Shown: positions 25,903 to 36,645, counted from the first letter of the stretch. The stretch is DNA of 64,000 nt from Polynucleobacter antarcticus (GCF_013307245.1 NZ_CP028941.1:930001-994000), one strand, 5' to 3'. Numbers and translations: made by a program. The notes: generated by a model not told the origin, from the letters alone.

Positions 25903-28599
25903 ATGGCGGCAGTTCCAGATCAAATTTTGGGTGGTGCGGGTGAGCAAGATGTCGACCCAGGTGAAACTCAAGAATGGTTACAGGCTTTAGATGGTGTGAT
26001 CCGAAACGAGGGCGCTTCCCGTGCAGCCTTTCTCATTGATCAGCAAATCTCTCATGCCAGAGTCAATGGTGTTAATCAGCCATTTCATGCTGAAACACCC
26101 TATATCAATACGATTCCTGTGGATCAGCAGGCACGTTTACCAGGTGATCAAAATATTGAGCACCGTATCCGTTCCTATACACGCTGGAATGCAATGGCGA
26201 TGGTCCTGCGTGCCAATAAAGATACCAACGTGGGCGGCCATATTTCATCTTTCCAATCTGCCGCTACTTTGTATGACGTGGGCTTCAACCATTTTTGGCA
26301 TGCGCCTTCACCAGAACATGGAGGAGATCTCATCTTTGTACAAGGACATTCTGCGCCTGGTATTTACTCCCGTGCTTATATGTTGGGGCGCTTGTCAGAT
26401 GAGCAGCTGAATCACTTCCGCCAAGAGGTTGGTGGCAAGGGTATATCGAGCTATCCACATCCGTGGCTAATGCCTGATTTTTGGCAGTTCCCTACGGTAT
26501 CGATGGGGCTTGGTCCCATCATGGCAATTTATCAAGCACGCTTTATGCGCTACATGCAAGATCGCGGCTTTATTCAATCAGCCAATCGTAAAGTTTGGGC
26601 ATTTTTGGGTGATGGTGAAACCGATGAGCCAGAATCTCTGGGTGCTATTGGTATGGCGGGGCGTGAAAAATTAGACAATCTCATTTTTGTTGTGAACTGT
26701 AATTTACAACGTCTAGATGGGCCTGTGCGTGGTAATGGCAAGATTATTCAAGAGCTCGAGGGTGAGTTCCGTGGTTCTGGTTGGAATGTGATTAAAGTAG
26801 TTTGGGGTGGCCACTGGGATGCCTTATTCGCACGCGATAAAAAAGGTATTTTGATGCAGCGCCTCGGCGAAATTGTGGATGGCGAATATCAAACCATGAA
26901 AGCAAAGAATGGTACTTATGTTCGCGACAAGGTATTTAATACACCCGAACTCAAAGCACTTGTCAGTGATTGGAGCGATGATGAAATTTGGCAACTAAAT
27001 CGTGGTGGCCATGACCCCCATAAAGTATTTGCTGCCTTTCATGCTGCCATTAACCATAAAGACCAGCCAACGGTGATTCTGGCGCATACGATTAAGGGTT
27101 ACGGCATGGGTGGTTCTGGTGAGGCGATGAATATTGCACACCAAGCAAAAAAGATGAATGCTGACGATGTGCGGCGCTTCCGTGATCGCCTTGAGATTCC
27201 TGTCAAAGATGAAGAATTAGACGAAATGCCTTTAGTGAAGTTTGCTGAGGGTAGCCCTGAGCTAGATTATATGAAAGCGCGTCGCCAAGAATTAGGCGGC
27301 TATTTACCGCAACGTCGCATGAAGGCAGAGAGTCTGCCTGTGCCTGCACTAGAAGTATTTGCCCCATTGCTTGAGGCTACTTCGGAAGGTCGTGAGATTT
27401 CAACCACGATGGCCTTTGTTCGTATTCTCAATACGGTGGTGCGCGATAAGGTGCTTGGTAAGCGTGTTGTTCCAATTGTTCCAGATGAATCTCGTACCTT
27501 TGGTATGGAAGGGATGTTCCGTCAACTGGGTATTTGGAGTCAATTAGGACAGTTATACACCCCAGAAGATCATGATCAACTGATGTTCTACAAGGAGGAC
27601 AAGACCGGTCAGATTTTGCAAGAGGGGATTAATGAGGCGGGTGGTATGTGCGATTGGATCGCCGCCGCTACTGCTTACTCTACCCATGGCGTACCGATGT
27701 TGCCGTTTTATATCTTCTACTCGATGTTTGGTTTCCAGCGCATTGGTGACTTAGCCTGGGCAGCGGGTGATATGCGGAGTCGCGGTTTCTTATTAGGCGG
27801 AACTGCTGGTAGGACTACTTTGAACGGCGAAGGACTGCAACACGAGGATGGCCATAGTCAAGTGTGGAGCTCTGCAGTACCGAACTGTATTAGTTATGAC
27901 CCTTCATTTTCATTTGAGGTCGCTGTTGTAATTCAGGATGGTATGCGTCGCATGTTGACAGATCAAGAGGATGTCTATTACTACATTACTTTGATGAATG
28001 AGAACTATGCACATCCTGCGATGCCTAAGGGCGCTGAGCAAGACATCATTAAGGGTATGTATAAACTCACTTCGGTAGGCGATGTAAATGCCAAATTACG
28101 CGTGCAGTTACTCGGCTCTGGCACGATCTTCCGTGAGGTGATCGAAGCTGCCCAGATCTTGCATCAAGATTGGAATGTTGCTTCTGACCTATGGGGTTGT
28201 CCAAGTTTTACAGAACTAGGGCGTGATTGGAATGCGGTACATCGCAATAACTTATTACACCCAGCTGCTACACCTACCTTATCTCATGTTGAGAAATGCC
28301 TCAAAGATACGATAGGTCCTGTGATTGCGGCGACCGATTATGTCCGTCTATTTGCCGATCAAATCCGTCCAGCGATTCAGCATATGGGTCGTCGTTTTGA
28401 GGTGCTAGGTACCGATGGCTTTGGTCGTTCAGATACTCGTGAAAATTTACGGGATTTCTTTGAAGTTGATCGTCGCTGGATTGTAATTACTGCCTTACGT
28501 TCTTTAGTGGATGCAGGTCAACTCGATCGTTCAAAACTGGCAGAAGCGATTCAGAAGTACAAGATCGACACCACCAAACCAAACCCAATGACGGTTTGA
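25903..28599 (+). CDS. aceE: Pyruvate dehydrogenase E1 component (homodimeric type)
   Basis: Thiamine-diphosphate enzyme that decarboxylates pyruvate and loads acetyl onto AceF. Family motifs: RIRSYTRWNAMAMVLRANK, GGHISSFQSAATLYDVGFNHF, the ThDP site GDGETDEPESLGAI with NCNLQRLDGPVRGN, and the C-terminal VLGTDGFGRSDTRENLRDFF. At 898 residues it is full length. A strong ribosome site CGGAGG precedes the ATG. It is first of the three-gene PDH operon. Confidence 0.98.
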   Translation: MAAVPDQILGGAGEQDVDPGETQEWLQALDGVIRNEGASRAAFLIDQQISHARVNGVNQPFHAETPYINTIPVDQQARLPGDQNIEHRIRSYTRWNAMAMVLRANKDTNVGGHISSFQSAATLYDVGFNHFWHAPSPEHGGDLIFVQGHSAPGIYSRAYMLGRLSDEQLNHFRQEVGGKGISSYPHPWLMPDFWQFPTVSMGLGPIMAIYQARFMRYMQDRGFIQSANRKVWAFLGDGETDEPESLGAIGMAGREKLDNLIFVVNCNLQRLDGPVRGNGKIIQELEGEFRGSGWNVIKVVWGGHWDALFARDKKGILMQRLGEIVDGEYQTMKAKNGTYVRDKVFNTPELKALVSDWSDDEIWQLNRGGHDPHKVFAAFHAAINHKDQPTVILAHTIKGYGMGGSGEAMNIAHQAKKMNADDVRRFRDRLEIPVKDEELDEMPLVKFAEGSPELDYMKARRQELGGYLPQRRMKAESLPVPALEVFAPLLEATSEGREISTTMAFVRILNTVVRDKVLGKRVVPIVPDESRTFGMEGMFRQLGIWSQLGQLYTPEDHDQLMFYKEDKTGQILQEGINEAGGMCDWIAAATAYSTHGVPMLPFYIFYSMFGFQRIGDLAWAAGDMRSRGFLLGGTAGRTTLNGEGLQHEDGHSQVWSSAVPNCISYDPSFSFEVAVVIQDGMRRMLTDQEDVYYYITLMNENYAHPAMPKGAEQDIIKGMYKLTSVGDVNAKLRVQLLGSGTIFREVIEAAQILHQDWNVASDLWGCPSFTELGRDWNAVHRNNLLHPAATPTLSHVEKCLKDTIGPVIAATDYVRLFADQIRPAIQHMGRRFEVLGTDGFGRSDTRENLRDFFEVDRRWIVITALRSLVDAGQLDRSKLAEAIQKYKIDTTKPNPMTV

Positions 28600-28614
28600 T
28601 AAGAGACAAACAAT

Positions 28615-29934
28615 ATGAGCCAAATGATGAATATTCAAGTTCCTGATATTGGGGACTATAAGGATGTGCCTGTAATTGAAGTGTTGGTTAAAGTGGGCGA
28701 CCAGATTGAAAAAGAGCAGTCTATTGTTGTCTTGGAGTCAGACAAGGCCACTATGGACATTCCTTCATCACACGCAGGTGTCGTGAAGGAAATCAAAGTG
28801 AAGGTAGGTGATTCCATATCGGAAGGTAGCATCGTGCTGGTAATTGAAGAGGGTGGTGCTTCCTCTGCACAAGCTACAGAAACAGCCTCGGTAGCGATTG
28901 CTGCCGTACCTACTCCAGCTACTGCTCCCGTTGCTCCAGCAGCAGCACTGCCAGTTGCTCGTGCCGTTGTACCAGCCCCTGTAATACCATCTATTATTGC
29001 AGCGGATGCCAGTGCAAGCCATGCTAGTCCTTCAGTTCGGAAGTTTGCTCGCGAGCTAGGGGTAAGTATTCATCAAGTCTGTGGGTCAGGGCCAAAAGGC
29101 AGAATTACTCAGGATGATGTTCAGGCTTTTGTGAAATCAGTAATGAGTGGTGGCGCCTCTGCTTCTAGCGCCCCTAGCACATCAAGCGGTAGTTTGGGAG
29201 GCCTTAATTTATTGCCTTGGCCAAAAGTCGATTTTGAAAAGTTTGGTGCGATTGAACGTCAGCCATTAAGTCGGATTAAGAAAATCACTGCGGCGAATTT
29301 AAGTCGAAATTGGGTCATGATTCCGGCAGTCACGTATCACGAAGATGCTGATATTACCGACTTAGAAGCATTTCGGGTAGCTACTAATAAAGAGAATGAA
29401 AAGCAGGGCCTCAAAATTACGATGCTGGCATTCATTATGAAAGCTGCTGTATCTGCTTTGAAGAAATATCCAGAATTTAATTCTTCGATTGACGGCGATG
29501 ACTTGGTTCTCAAGAAACATATCAATATTGCATTTGCTGCTGATACCCCAAACGGCTTAGTAGTTCCAGTGATTCGTGATGCAGATAAAAAAGGAATTTT
29601 TGAGTTAGTCAAAGAGACCTCAGAGCTTGCTGCTTTAGCAAGAGATGGCAAATTAAAACCAGATCAAATGCAGGGCGCCAGTTTTACTATCTCCTCTTTA
29701 GGCGGTATAGGCGGCACTTACTTTGCTCCGATTGTGAACGCCCCAGAGGTGGCTATTTTAGGTGTCAGTAAAGCAGCAATAAAGCCTGTATGGGACGGCA
29801 AACAGTTCGCCCCTCGCTTAATTTGCCCGCTTTCTTTGACGGCGGATCATCGCGTGATCGATGGCGCCTTAGCAACACGCTTTAATGTGTATATTGCCCA
29901 CCTCTTGTCCGACTTCCGTCGTTCAGTTCTATAA
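28615..29934 (+). CDS. aceF: Dihydrolipoamide acetyltransferase, PDH E2
   Basis: One lipoyl domain (about 5-80, lysine in ESDKATMDIPS), an alanine/proline/valine linker (about 82-135), the E1/E3-binding domain (SPSVRKFARELGVSIHQVCG) and the acetyltransferase core ending in the catalytic LTADHRVIDGALATRF. E. coli AceF has three lipoyl domains, while one is common in betaproteobacteria. It lies 15 bases after aceE and nine before lpdA, so the three are co-transcribed. Confidence 0.97.
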   Translation: MSQMMNIQVPDIGDYKDVPVIEVLVKVGDQIEKEQSIVVLESDKATMDIPSSHAGVVKEIKVKVGDSISEGSIVLVIEEGGASSAQATETASVAIAAVPTPATAPVAPAAALPVARAVVPAPVIPSIIAADASASHASPSVRKFARELGVSIHQVCGSGPKGRITQDDVQAFVKSVMSGGASASSAPSTSSGSLGGLNLLPWPKVDFEKFGAIERQPLSRIKKITAANLSRNWVMIPAVTYHEDADITDLEAFRVATNKENEKQGLKITMLAFIMKAAVSALKKYPEFNSSIDGDDLVLKKHINIAFAADTPNGLVVPVIRDADKKGIFELVKETSELAALARDGKLKPDQMQGASFTISSLGGIGGTYFAPIVNAPEVAILGVSKAAIKPVWDGKQFAPRLICPLSLTADHRVIDGALATRFNVYIAHLLSDFRRSVL

Positions 29935-29943
29935 GGAGGATTT

Positions 29944-31749
29944 ATGGCTAAGCAAACGATTCTCATTCCAGATATTGGTGACAACTCAGATATTCCAATT
30001 ATTGAAGTATTGGTGAAGGTGGGTGATGTCATTCAAAAAGAGCAGGCTCTATTGGTATTAGAGTCTGACAAGGCAACGATGGAAATTCCTTCTGATGCTG
30101 CCGGTACGATTATTAGTTTGTCAGTAAAGGCAGGTGATAAGGTTAGTAAAGGCAGTATCGTCGCTGAAATAGAAGTAGTAGCTAATTCAGTTACGGCAAT
30201 TGCAGCGGCTCCTGCCGCTGAAGCAGCCACAGCTCAGATTCAAACTCTGGTCCCAGCTGCTGCTTCTGTAGCTACTATCGCTAGCGCTAGCCAATATGCC
30301 GGAAAAGTTGATCATGAGTGTGAAGTGCTTGTACTCGGTGCGGGGCCTGGTGGCTATAGCGCAGCCTTTCGTAGTGCAGACTTAGGAAAGAATGTTGTTT
30401 TAGTAGAGCGCTATGCTACCTTAGGCGGTGTCTGTCTGAACGTGGGCTGTATTCCCTCTAAGGCTTTATTGCACACCACTGCAGTCATGGATGAAGTCAA
30501 AACCATGGCAAAGCATGGCATTAGCTACGGCGCACCTAAGATTGAGATTGATCAATTGCGCGGCTATAAAGATTCCGTGATTGGTAAGTTAACCAGTGGC
30601 CTGGCGGGCATGGCGAAGGCGCGTAAAGTGAAGGTGGTGCGCGGACTTGGCCACTTTTTAGATGCGCATCATGTGGAAGTTACTTTAACGAGTGGCGAAG
30701 GTCAAACGCTCACTAGCCAAAAAGAAGTCATTCGGTTTGAGAAGGCGATTATTGCTGCAGGTAGCCAGCCAGTGATGTTGCCATTTATGCCTAAAGATCC
30801 AAGGGTGGTCGACAGTACAGGTGCTTTGCTATTAAAGAGTATCCCAAAACGCATGTTAGTCATTGGTGGCGGCATCATTGGTTTAGAGATGGCTACGGTC
30901 TATAGCACCTTAGGTGCCCAGATTGATATTGTAGAAATGCTGGATGGCTTGATGGCTGGAGCTGATCGTGATTTAGAAAAGGTCTGGGAGAAATTCAACG
31001 CAGGTCGTTTTGAAAATATCATGCTCAAAACTCGCGCTAGTAAAGCTGAAGCAACGGCCAACGGAATTGTAGTGAGCTTTGAGGGAGATAATGCACCTGC
31101 AGGGCCTCAGATCTATGACCTCGTTTTAGTCGCAGTAGGGCGTACGCCAAATGGTAAAAAGATTGATGCTGCCCTTGCTGGGGTTGTAGTAGATGAGCGT
31201 GGTTTTATTTCTGTTGATAATCAAATGCGCACAAATGTTAATCATATTTTTGCAATTGGCGATATTGTGGGTCAGCCGATGCTGGCGCACAAGGCTGTTC
31301 ATGAAGGTCATGTAGCAGCAGAAGTTGCTGCAGGTGAGAAGTCTTATTTTGATGCTAAGCAGATACCTTCTGTAGCTTATACCGATCCTGAAGTAGCCTG
31401 GGCTGGCCTCACAGAAGAGCAATGTAAGGCACAGGGTATTGCTTATGAGAAGGGCTTATTTCCTTGGGCGGCGAGTGGCAGGGCGATCGCCAATGGACGA
31501 GACGAAGGATTTACTAAGTTAATTTTTGATGCCAGTAGCAAACGTATTATTGGCGGCGGTATTGTTGGCACCCATGCCGGTGATTTAATTGGTGAAGTCT
31601 GCTTAGCCATTGAGATGGGAGCTGATGCTGTTGATATTGCTAAGACCATTCATCCACATCCCACATTAGGTGAGTCAGTAGGCATTGCTGCTGAGGCTGC
31701 ACTGGGCCATTGCACTGATCTTCCTCCAGTGAAAAAGAAAGCACATTAA
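29944..31749 (+). CDS. lpdA: Dihydrolipoamide dehydrogenase with N-terminal lipoyl domain, PDH E3
   Basis: Residues 1-80 are a lipoyl domain (ESDKATMEIPS), then an Ala/Thr-rich linker to about 120, then the flavoprotein: FAD site EVLVLGAGPGGYSAAFRSAD, redox disulfide GGVCLNVGCIPSKAL, NAD site LVIGGGIIGLEMATVYSTLG, and the C-terminal catalytic HPHPTLGES. The fused lipoyl domain is typical of the PDH-dedicated E3 of Neisseria and Burkholderiales. Ribosome site AAGGAGG precedes the ATG. An intrinsic terminator follows. Confidence 0.97.
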   Translation: MAKQTILIPDIGDNSDIPIIEVLVKVGDVIQKEQALLVLESDKATMEIPSDAAGTIISLSVKAGDKVSKGSIVAEIEVVANSVTAIAAAPAAEAATAQIQTLVPAAASVATIASASQYAGKVDHECEVLVLGAGPGGYSAAFRSADLGKNVVLVERYATLGGVCLNVGCIPSKALLHTTAVMDEVKTMAKHGISYGAPKIEIDQLRGYKDSVIGKLTSGLAGMAKARKVKVVRGLGHFLDAHHVEVTLTSGEGQTLTSQKEVIRFEKAIIAAGSQPVMLPFMPKDPRVVDSTGALLLKSIPKRMLVIGGGIIGLEMATVYSTLGAQIDIVEMLDGLMAGADRDLEKVWEKFNAGRFENIMLKTRASKAEATANGIVVSFEGDNAPAGPQIYDLVLVAVGRTPNGKKIDAALAGVVVDERGFISVDNQMRTNVNHIFAIGDIVGQPMLAHKAVHEGHVAAEVAAGEKSYFDAKQIPSVAYTDPEVAWAGLTEEQCKAQGIAYEKGLFPWAASGRAIANGRDEGFTKLIFDASSKRIIGGGIVGTHAGDLIGEVCLAIEMGADAVDIAKTIHPHPTLGESVGIAAEAALGHCTDLPPVKKKAH

Positions 31750-31780
31750 CTTCTCATAATATTTTCTGCTTATAAATGTA

Positions 31781-31807
31781 AAAAAGCGCCTTAATAGGCG
31801 CTTTTTT
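31781..31807 (+). terminator. Rho-independent terminator of the PDH operon
   Basis: AAAAAGCGCC, loop TTAATA, GGCGCTTTTTT. The stem has a flanking A tract and T tract, so it can also stop transcription of the convergent phasin gene. Confidence 0.88.
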
Positions 31808-31843
31808 ACTCAGGTGCATCTCTTAGTTGCACAAGATAAATAC

Positions 31844-32410
31844 CTATTTTTTGCTACCGGCTTTATTAGAAGTTTTATTAGCTGTTTGAGCTGCCTTCAT
31901 CAGAGCATCAGTTGTACTGCTTAAATTGGTTTGTGCTATTTCCACAGCATGCTTGACTGCTTTTTGACTTTGCTCATACACGGTGCTCGCCGAAGCAATG
32001 GCTTGTTTCATAGCAATTACAGCAGCATCAGAACCTGGGGGCACATTTTTTGTCCAGTCTTCAACCAAGGCATTGATTTTATGTTGGCCTGCTTGCATTT
32101 CTTTTTCAGCAGTTTCAGTAAAGCTCGCTTGCGTTTCATGAGCCAAGTCATATAAATGACGACTATAGGCCATAATTTTTTCTGCAATAGGCTGCACTGC
32201 TTGTGCTTGATGCGCAAGCAGTTGCTGTATATCTTTTACCTCAAGTGCTTTTTTGGCATTACTCATACTGGCACTTAAACTTTGTTTTGCAATATGTGTG
32301 TTGAGTGCAATTAATTTTTCAATACTTTGTAAGGCTTGGTTGGTTAAGCCACTTAAGGTTTCTAAATTTGCTTTTTGTGCGGCTGCAATCTGTTCGGGGG
32401 TCAAATTCAT
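31844..32410 (-). CDS. phaP: Phasin family protein (polyhydroxyalkanoate granule surface)
   Basis: Starts MNLTPEQIAAAQKANLETL, the usual opening of betaproteobacterial phasins, and is almost wholly amphipathic helix, ending in a lysine-rich tail. It coats PHA granules and controls their size. I chose the ATG at 32410 because AAGGAA lies a few bases before it. A longer start at 32440 would add a non-conserved stretch. 3-hydroxybutyryl-CoA dehydrogenase is encoded elsewhere in the window, but no PHA synthase is seen here. Confidence 0.9.
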   Translation of the reverse strand: MNLTPEQIAAAQKANLETLSGLTNQALQSIEKLIALNTHIAKQSLSASMSNAKKALEVKDIQQLLAHQAQAVQPIAEKIMAYSRHLYDLAHETQASFTETAEKEMQAGQHKINALVEDWTKNVPPGSDAAVIAMKQAIASASTVYEQSQKAVKHAVEIAQTNLSSTTDALMKAAQTANKTSNKAGSKK

Positions 32411-32616
32411 ATGCATTCCTTTTTTGAGTGCTTGATCCATTCTGCGCCCTTATTGAGTTTTTTTGGACTTTCTTTCTATACCCATGTTGCATGAATGAGA
32501 ATTTATGCTGCCTTGCAATGTAAAGTATCCGTATCTTTGATTTATTCCGATTACAGCTTAAAAGGGCCTAAAATTGAAAGCTTAACTAAAAATCCACTAT
32601 TTTCAATAAGTAACTT

Positions 32617-33504
32617 ATGCGTTTAAAGCTGGATCACCTGATAGCCCCTTTATTTGTCCTGATTTGGAGCTCGGGTTTTGTTATCGCAAGGTTGGCAATG
32701 CCTTATGTGGAGCCAGCCACCTTTCTATTTTGGCGTTTTATAGGCGTGTTGCTGGTGATGGCTTGCCTGAGCCTGATCTGGACAATGACCTGGCCAAGCT
32801 GGTCACAAACAAAGCATATTGCGATTGCCGGGGTACTAATGCAATTTGGTTATTTACTGGGCGTTTGGTTTGCAGTGCACTTGGGCATGTCGGCTGGATT
32901 AGTTGCTATTGTTGTTGGTTTACAGCCCATCCTGACTGCTTGGTTTGCAGGATGGATTTCTGAAAAAGTAACGAAGACCCAATGGATTGGCTTGGCATTT
33001 GGATTTGCTGGTGTGGCTTTGGTTGTTTTTGAGAAAGTTGGATTTTCTCATATTCCACTTTTTAGTTATGCCTTAGCCTTTACTGCCTTACTTTCGATCA
33101 CCTTTGGTACCTTGTATCAAAAGAAGTACTGCCCAGTATTTGATTTGAGGGCTGGCTCATGTATTCAGTTTGGAGTGTCTGCCATTCTATGTTTCTTTTG
33201 TATGTATTTCTTTGAAACAGGTGTCATGGTCTGGAATCTTCCTGTAATTGGAGCCATGCTATGGTCTATCTTTCCTCTATCGATTGGATCGATTAGCCTG
33301 CTCTTCATGATGATTCGCAAAGGTGCGGCCACTAAGGTGACGAGTTTTCTCTACCTGACGCCCCCAACTACCGCAGCATTGGCCTGGTTCTTTTTTGACG
33401 AGCCGTTTACTATTTTGATGGCGGCGGGTTTAGCGCTGACTATGACAGGAGTGGTCTTAGTGAATATGCGTAAATCTAATACTGTGGCCACTATTGCCGA
33501 ATGA
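32617..33504 (+). CDS. DMT superfamily transporter with EamA repeats
   Basis: Ten membrane helices arranged as two EamA repeats (about 8-140 and 150-285), beginning LIAPLFVLIWSSGFVIARLAM and with AWFFFDEPFTILMAAGLALTMTGVVLV near the end. Members export amino acids or other small metabolites. Substrate is unknown. It is divergent from the phasin gene and monocistronic. Confidence 0.87.
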   Translation: MRLKLDHLIAPLFVLIWSSGFVIARLAMPYVEPATFLFWRFIGVLLVMACLSLIWTMTWPSWSQTKHIAIAGVLMQFGYLLGVWFAVHLGMSAGLVAIVVGLQPILTAWFAGWISEKVTKTQWIGLAFGFAGVALVVFEKVGFSHIPLFSYALAFTALLSITFGTLYQKKYCPVFDLRAGSCIQFGVSAILCFFCMYFFETGVMVWNLPVIGAMLWSIFPLSIGSISLLFMMIRKGAATKVTSFLYLTPPTTAALAWFFFDEPFTILMAAGLALTMTGVVLVNMRKSNTVATIAE

Positions 33505-33613
33505 CGCTCAGTCCAACATCACCTTATTTTGCTTGTTTCAGGCCAATAAAACTGTGTCTGGTCAAAAGTTCACTATCATTCTGTATGTGTAAAGTTTTGA
33601 GAGGTATTTTGGG

Positions 33614-34669
33614 ATGGTTTTGAATCGATTTTGGCTTTTGGCTTTTCTTGCCTTTATTGCATTTGGTATGTCCATTAACGTGTCTGCCAACAGCAAAGAT
33701 ACTCAAACTTCTAATGCAAACAAAGGCAGCAAGACAGCGGTAAAGAAAAATACCAGCACCAATGCAAAGTCGGATCCCAAGAAAGCAGCCAAGCCCGCTA
33801 AAAATCAGAAGGTAGTTCGTACCACTGTGACTCGTCCAGCAAAGCCTGAGGTAGTTTCAAGACCTTCGTTTGCAACGGCCTTGGGTCTACGAGGCCAAAA
33901 TGATGATCTTAGTCTTAAATCGAGTGTTGCGATGGTGGTCAATCAAGATACCAATGAAGTGTATTTTGAGAAAAACTCTTCAGTGAGTCTGCCGATCGCT
34001 TCTATTACAAAGCTAATGACCGCAATCGTGGTCCTTGACTCTAAATTGCCTCTCGATGAGACACTGGTGATTAATGCAGATGATGTACGCAGTTATAAAA
34101 CTTCACGACTCGCTGGCGGCACCGTGTTAACAAGAGAAGAGGCTTTATTGCTTGCATTAATGTCTTCCGAAAATCGTGCGGCCTATACGCTAGGTAGAAA
34201 TTATCCCGGTGGTATGCCCGCATTTGTGTCGGCTATGAATAGCAAAGCAAAAGAAATTGGTATGACGCATAGCCGTTTTGCTGATCCTACAGGCCTCATG
34301 AGTGAGAATGTAGCCTCTGCAGAAGATCTTGCCAAGCTGCTAAATGCCTCGTACCAATATAAGATGATTCGAGAATTTTCAACCTGGCCGGATCTCACGA
34401 TGGTGATCGCTAACCGCCCGCAAAAGTTTTTAAATACCAATCGATTGGTGCGAGCAGGAGATATGAATATCGGTTTGCAAAAAACAGGATTTATTAATGC
34501 TGCTGGTAAATGTTTGGTAATGCAGGCACGAGTTAACAACACACCCTTACTTCTCATTTTTCTAGATTCGGTTGGAACGCAGTCGCGCTTTGCTGATGCA
34601 GTTAGGGTGCGAGATTGGTATGAGCGGATATCAGTTGATGGGCCCCAAGCAATCCGTCGCTTAATGTAA
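33614..34669 (+). CDS. pbpG: D-alanyl-D-alanine endopeptidase, PBP7/8 type (S11 family)
   Basis: A signal peptide (1-25) is followed by a low-complexity K/A/T/N linker of about 55 residues and the S11 peptidase domain. Catalytic motifs: SITK (S130, K133), SEN (S185, N187) and KTG (290-292). Family members cleave peptide cross-links in peptidoglycan in the periplasm. The domain lacks the long C-terminal extension of DacA-type carboxypeptidases, which fits PBP7. It converges on the iclR gene. Confidence 0.9.
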   Translation: MVLNRFWLLAFLAFIAFGMSINVSANSKDTQTSNANKGSKTAVKKNTSTNAKSDPKKAAKPAKNQKVVRTTVTRPAKPEVVSRPSFATALGLRGQNDDLSLKSSVAMVVNQDTNEVYFEKNSSVSLPIASITKLMTAIVVLDSKLPLDETLVINADDVRSYKTSRLAGGTVLTREEALLLALMSSENRAAYTLGRNYPGGMPAFVSAMNSKAKEIGMTHSRFADPTGLMSENVASAEDLAKLLNASYQYKMIREFSTWPDLTMVIANRPQKFLNTNRLVRAGDMNIGLQKTGFINAAGKCLVMQARVNNTPLLLIFLDSVGTQSRFADAVRVRDWYERISVDGPQAIRRLM

Positions 34670-34683
34670 GGCCAATAACATTA

Positions 34684-35499
34684 TTAAGTAGATTCGGGGA
34701 CTTTGGGTTTGTAGCCCAGTCCTTTAGAGATTTGTAGTGCAGTGTCTTGTAACAGCTTTAACCACTCTGTCTGAATGCGATCGGTGGGTGAGCTGAGTGA
34801 AAGTCCAGCAGTCAGCTTGCCACTGTCATCAAATATTTCTGCGGCAATACAGCTAACACCAAGTTCCAGCTCTTCGCTGTCTGTTCCATGACCTAGTCGC
34901 CGCACTTTATCTAATTCAGCTTCCAACTTTGCCATTTCAGTAATGCTATTTCTGGTATGCCCGGATAAGCCGGTTCGGGTGACATAGGCGCGTACCTGAC
35001 TAGGATCATCGCTTGCTAGAAATAGTTTACCTACAGACGTGAGGTGTAGCGGGGCTCTACCACCAATAGCGCGTACTACTTGCATTCCAGAGCGTTCACT
35101 ATAGGCACGATCTATATATACGATCTCATCACCCTGTCGTAGCGATAGATTAATCGTTTCGCCAGTCAGCTTGTGAAGCGCTCTCATGGGTGCTTGAGCT
35201 GCCTCCCTTACAGAAAGCCGTGCTTTGACTAAGTTACCGAGCTCTAATAGCTTTAAACCGAGGCGATAAGTGCCACTTTCGCCGCGCTCAACCAGCCTAC
35301 AGGCAACTAAGTCATTCAGGATGCGATGTGCAGTGGAGGGATGTAAGCTAGTTTGCTCTGCGAGACTCTTCAGTGTGCAGGATTCTTCTTGTATTGCTAA
35401 GGCATCTAAAAGGTTCATCATGCGATCCATCACCTGGATCGCTGTTTTACTAGCTTCCCCAGGTACTTTTGGCACTTTTAAAACCTTACTGTTAGTCAT
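34684..35499 (-). CDS. IclR family transcriptional regulator
   Basis: An N-terminal winged helix (CTLKSLAEQTSLHPSTAHRILNDL) and the IclR ligand-binding domain (about 100-265) with GDEIVYIDRA, PLHLTSVGKLFLA and GVSCIAAEIFD. Its target is not evident: no catabolic operon lies next to it, and pyrD upstream is unrelated. The 114-base gap to pyrD probably holds its own promoter. Confidence 0.92.
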   Translation of the reverse strand: MTNSKVLKVPKVPGEASKTAIQVMDRMMNLLDALAIQEESCTLKSLAEQTSLHPSTAHRILNDLVACRLVERGESGTYRLGLKLLELGNLVKARLSVREAAQAPMRALHKLTGETINLSLRQGDEIVYIDRAYSERSGMQVVRAIGGRAPLHLTSVGKLFLASDDPSQVRAYVTRTGLSGHTRNSITEMAKLEAELDKVRRLGHGTDSEELELGVSCIAAEIFDDSGKLTAGLSLSSPTDRIQTEWLKLLQDTALQISKGLGYKPKVPEST

Positions 35500-35613
35500 G
35501 CTATCAATTGTAGCGATTTTTCTTAAAATTGCACAATATGAAATGTTGCTAAGCTTTAATAGGGTTTCAGGAGCTTAAAAATCAGAATGAAGCTGCTTAC
35601 TTGTGCTTGAAAC

Positions 35614-36645
35614 TCAAATTTTGAGGGCTTTAGCGCAGTCGGTAACGAGTTGAGGCCCCTTGTAAATCAAGCCGGTATAAATTTGCACTAGGCTGGCGCC
35701 GGCGCTGATCTTTTCCTGGGCATCTGCACCCGAGAGAATGCCGCCGACCCCAATGATCGGGATTTGCTTGCCAAGTCTGGCATGGAGCATCTGAATGACC
35801 TGAGTGGCAGCATGACGAACGGGTGCGCCAGATAGGCCCCCGAGTTCTTCGCTAAATTCTAGACCTTTGACTGCCTCACGAGAGATAGTTGTATTAGTTG
35901 CAATCACGCCATCGATTCCAAACTCCAGCAATAGATCGGCTATCAAGTGAATGTCGTTTTGCTCTAGATCAGGGGCAATTTTCAGAAACAGGGGCTTACG
36001 GACCCCATATTGATTACTTAGACTTTGCCTAGCTTGATCCAATGACATGAGTAAGGAGCGCAGCATTTCCTCGCCATGCAGATCCCGTAAGTTTTGCGTA
36101 TTCGGTGAAGAAATATTAACGGTAATATACGTTGCGATTTTATAGACTGCTTGCATTGCAATGACATAGTCACTGGCTGCATTTTCAATCGGGGTGCTGG
36201 CATTCTTACCAATATTTAAACCCACAACACCGCCGTTTTGCCAGAACGTAGATTCACGTACCCTGGTGACACAAGCATTTACACCATCATTATTAAAGCC
36301 CATGCGATTAATGATGGCACTAGCTGAAGGCAGGCGAAACATACGCGGCTGAGGATTACCCGGCTGCGGTTTGGGAGTGACAGTACCGATTTCTAGAAAT
36401 CCAAAACCTAAAGCGCCTAGGGCATCAATATGTTTACCGTCTTTATCGAGACCAGCTGCCAACCCCACAGGATTAGGAAAGGTAATACCACAAATGCTGC
36501 GCGGGTCTGCTGCTGGTTTCTTAATCAGGTAACGCAGTAGACCCCAACGCTCCGCCCGATCTAAACTGCCGAGCGTAAGGTTATGGGCTTGCTCTGCATC
36601 TAGAGAAAAAAGCAGTGGACGAAATAAAGGGTAACTATCGATCAT
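35614..36645 (-). CDS. pyrD: Dihydroorotate dehydrogenase (quinone), class 2
   Basis: Membrane-associated FMN enzyme of pyrimidine synthesis feeding electrons to quinone. The N-terminal helix (about 1-40, [19 protein letters not shown]) marks class 2. FMN-site motifs include [49 protein letters not shown] with the catalytic serine region, and [17 protein letters not shown]. Full length at 343 residues. It follows the ate gene by nine bases on the same strand. Confidence 0.97.
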   Translation of the reverse strand: MIDSYPLFRPLLFSLDAEQAHNLTLGSLDRAERWGLLRYLIKKPAADPRSICGITFPNPVGLAAGLDKDGKHIDALGALGFGFLEIGTVTPKPQPGNPQPRMFRLPSASAIINRMGFNNDGVNACVTRVRESTFWQNGGVVGLNIGKNASTPIENAASDYVIAMQAVYKIATYITVNISSPNTQNLRDLHGEEMLRSLLMSLDQARQSLSNQYGVRKPLFLKIAPDLEQNDIHLIADLLLEFGIDGVIATNTTISREAVKGLEFSEELGGLSGAPVRHAATQVIQMLHARLGKQIPIIGVGGILSGADAQEKISAGASLVQIYTGLIYKGPQLVTDCAKALKI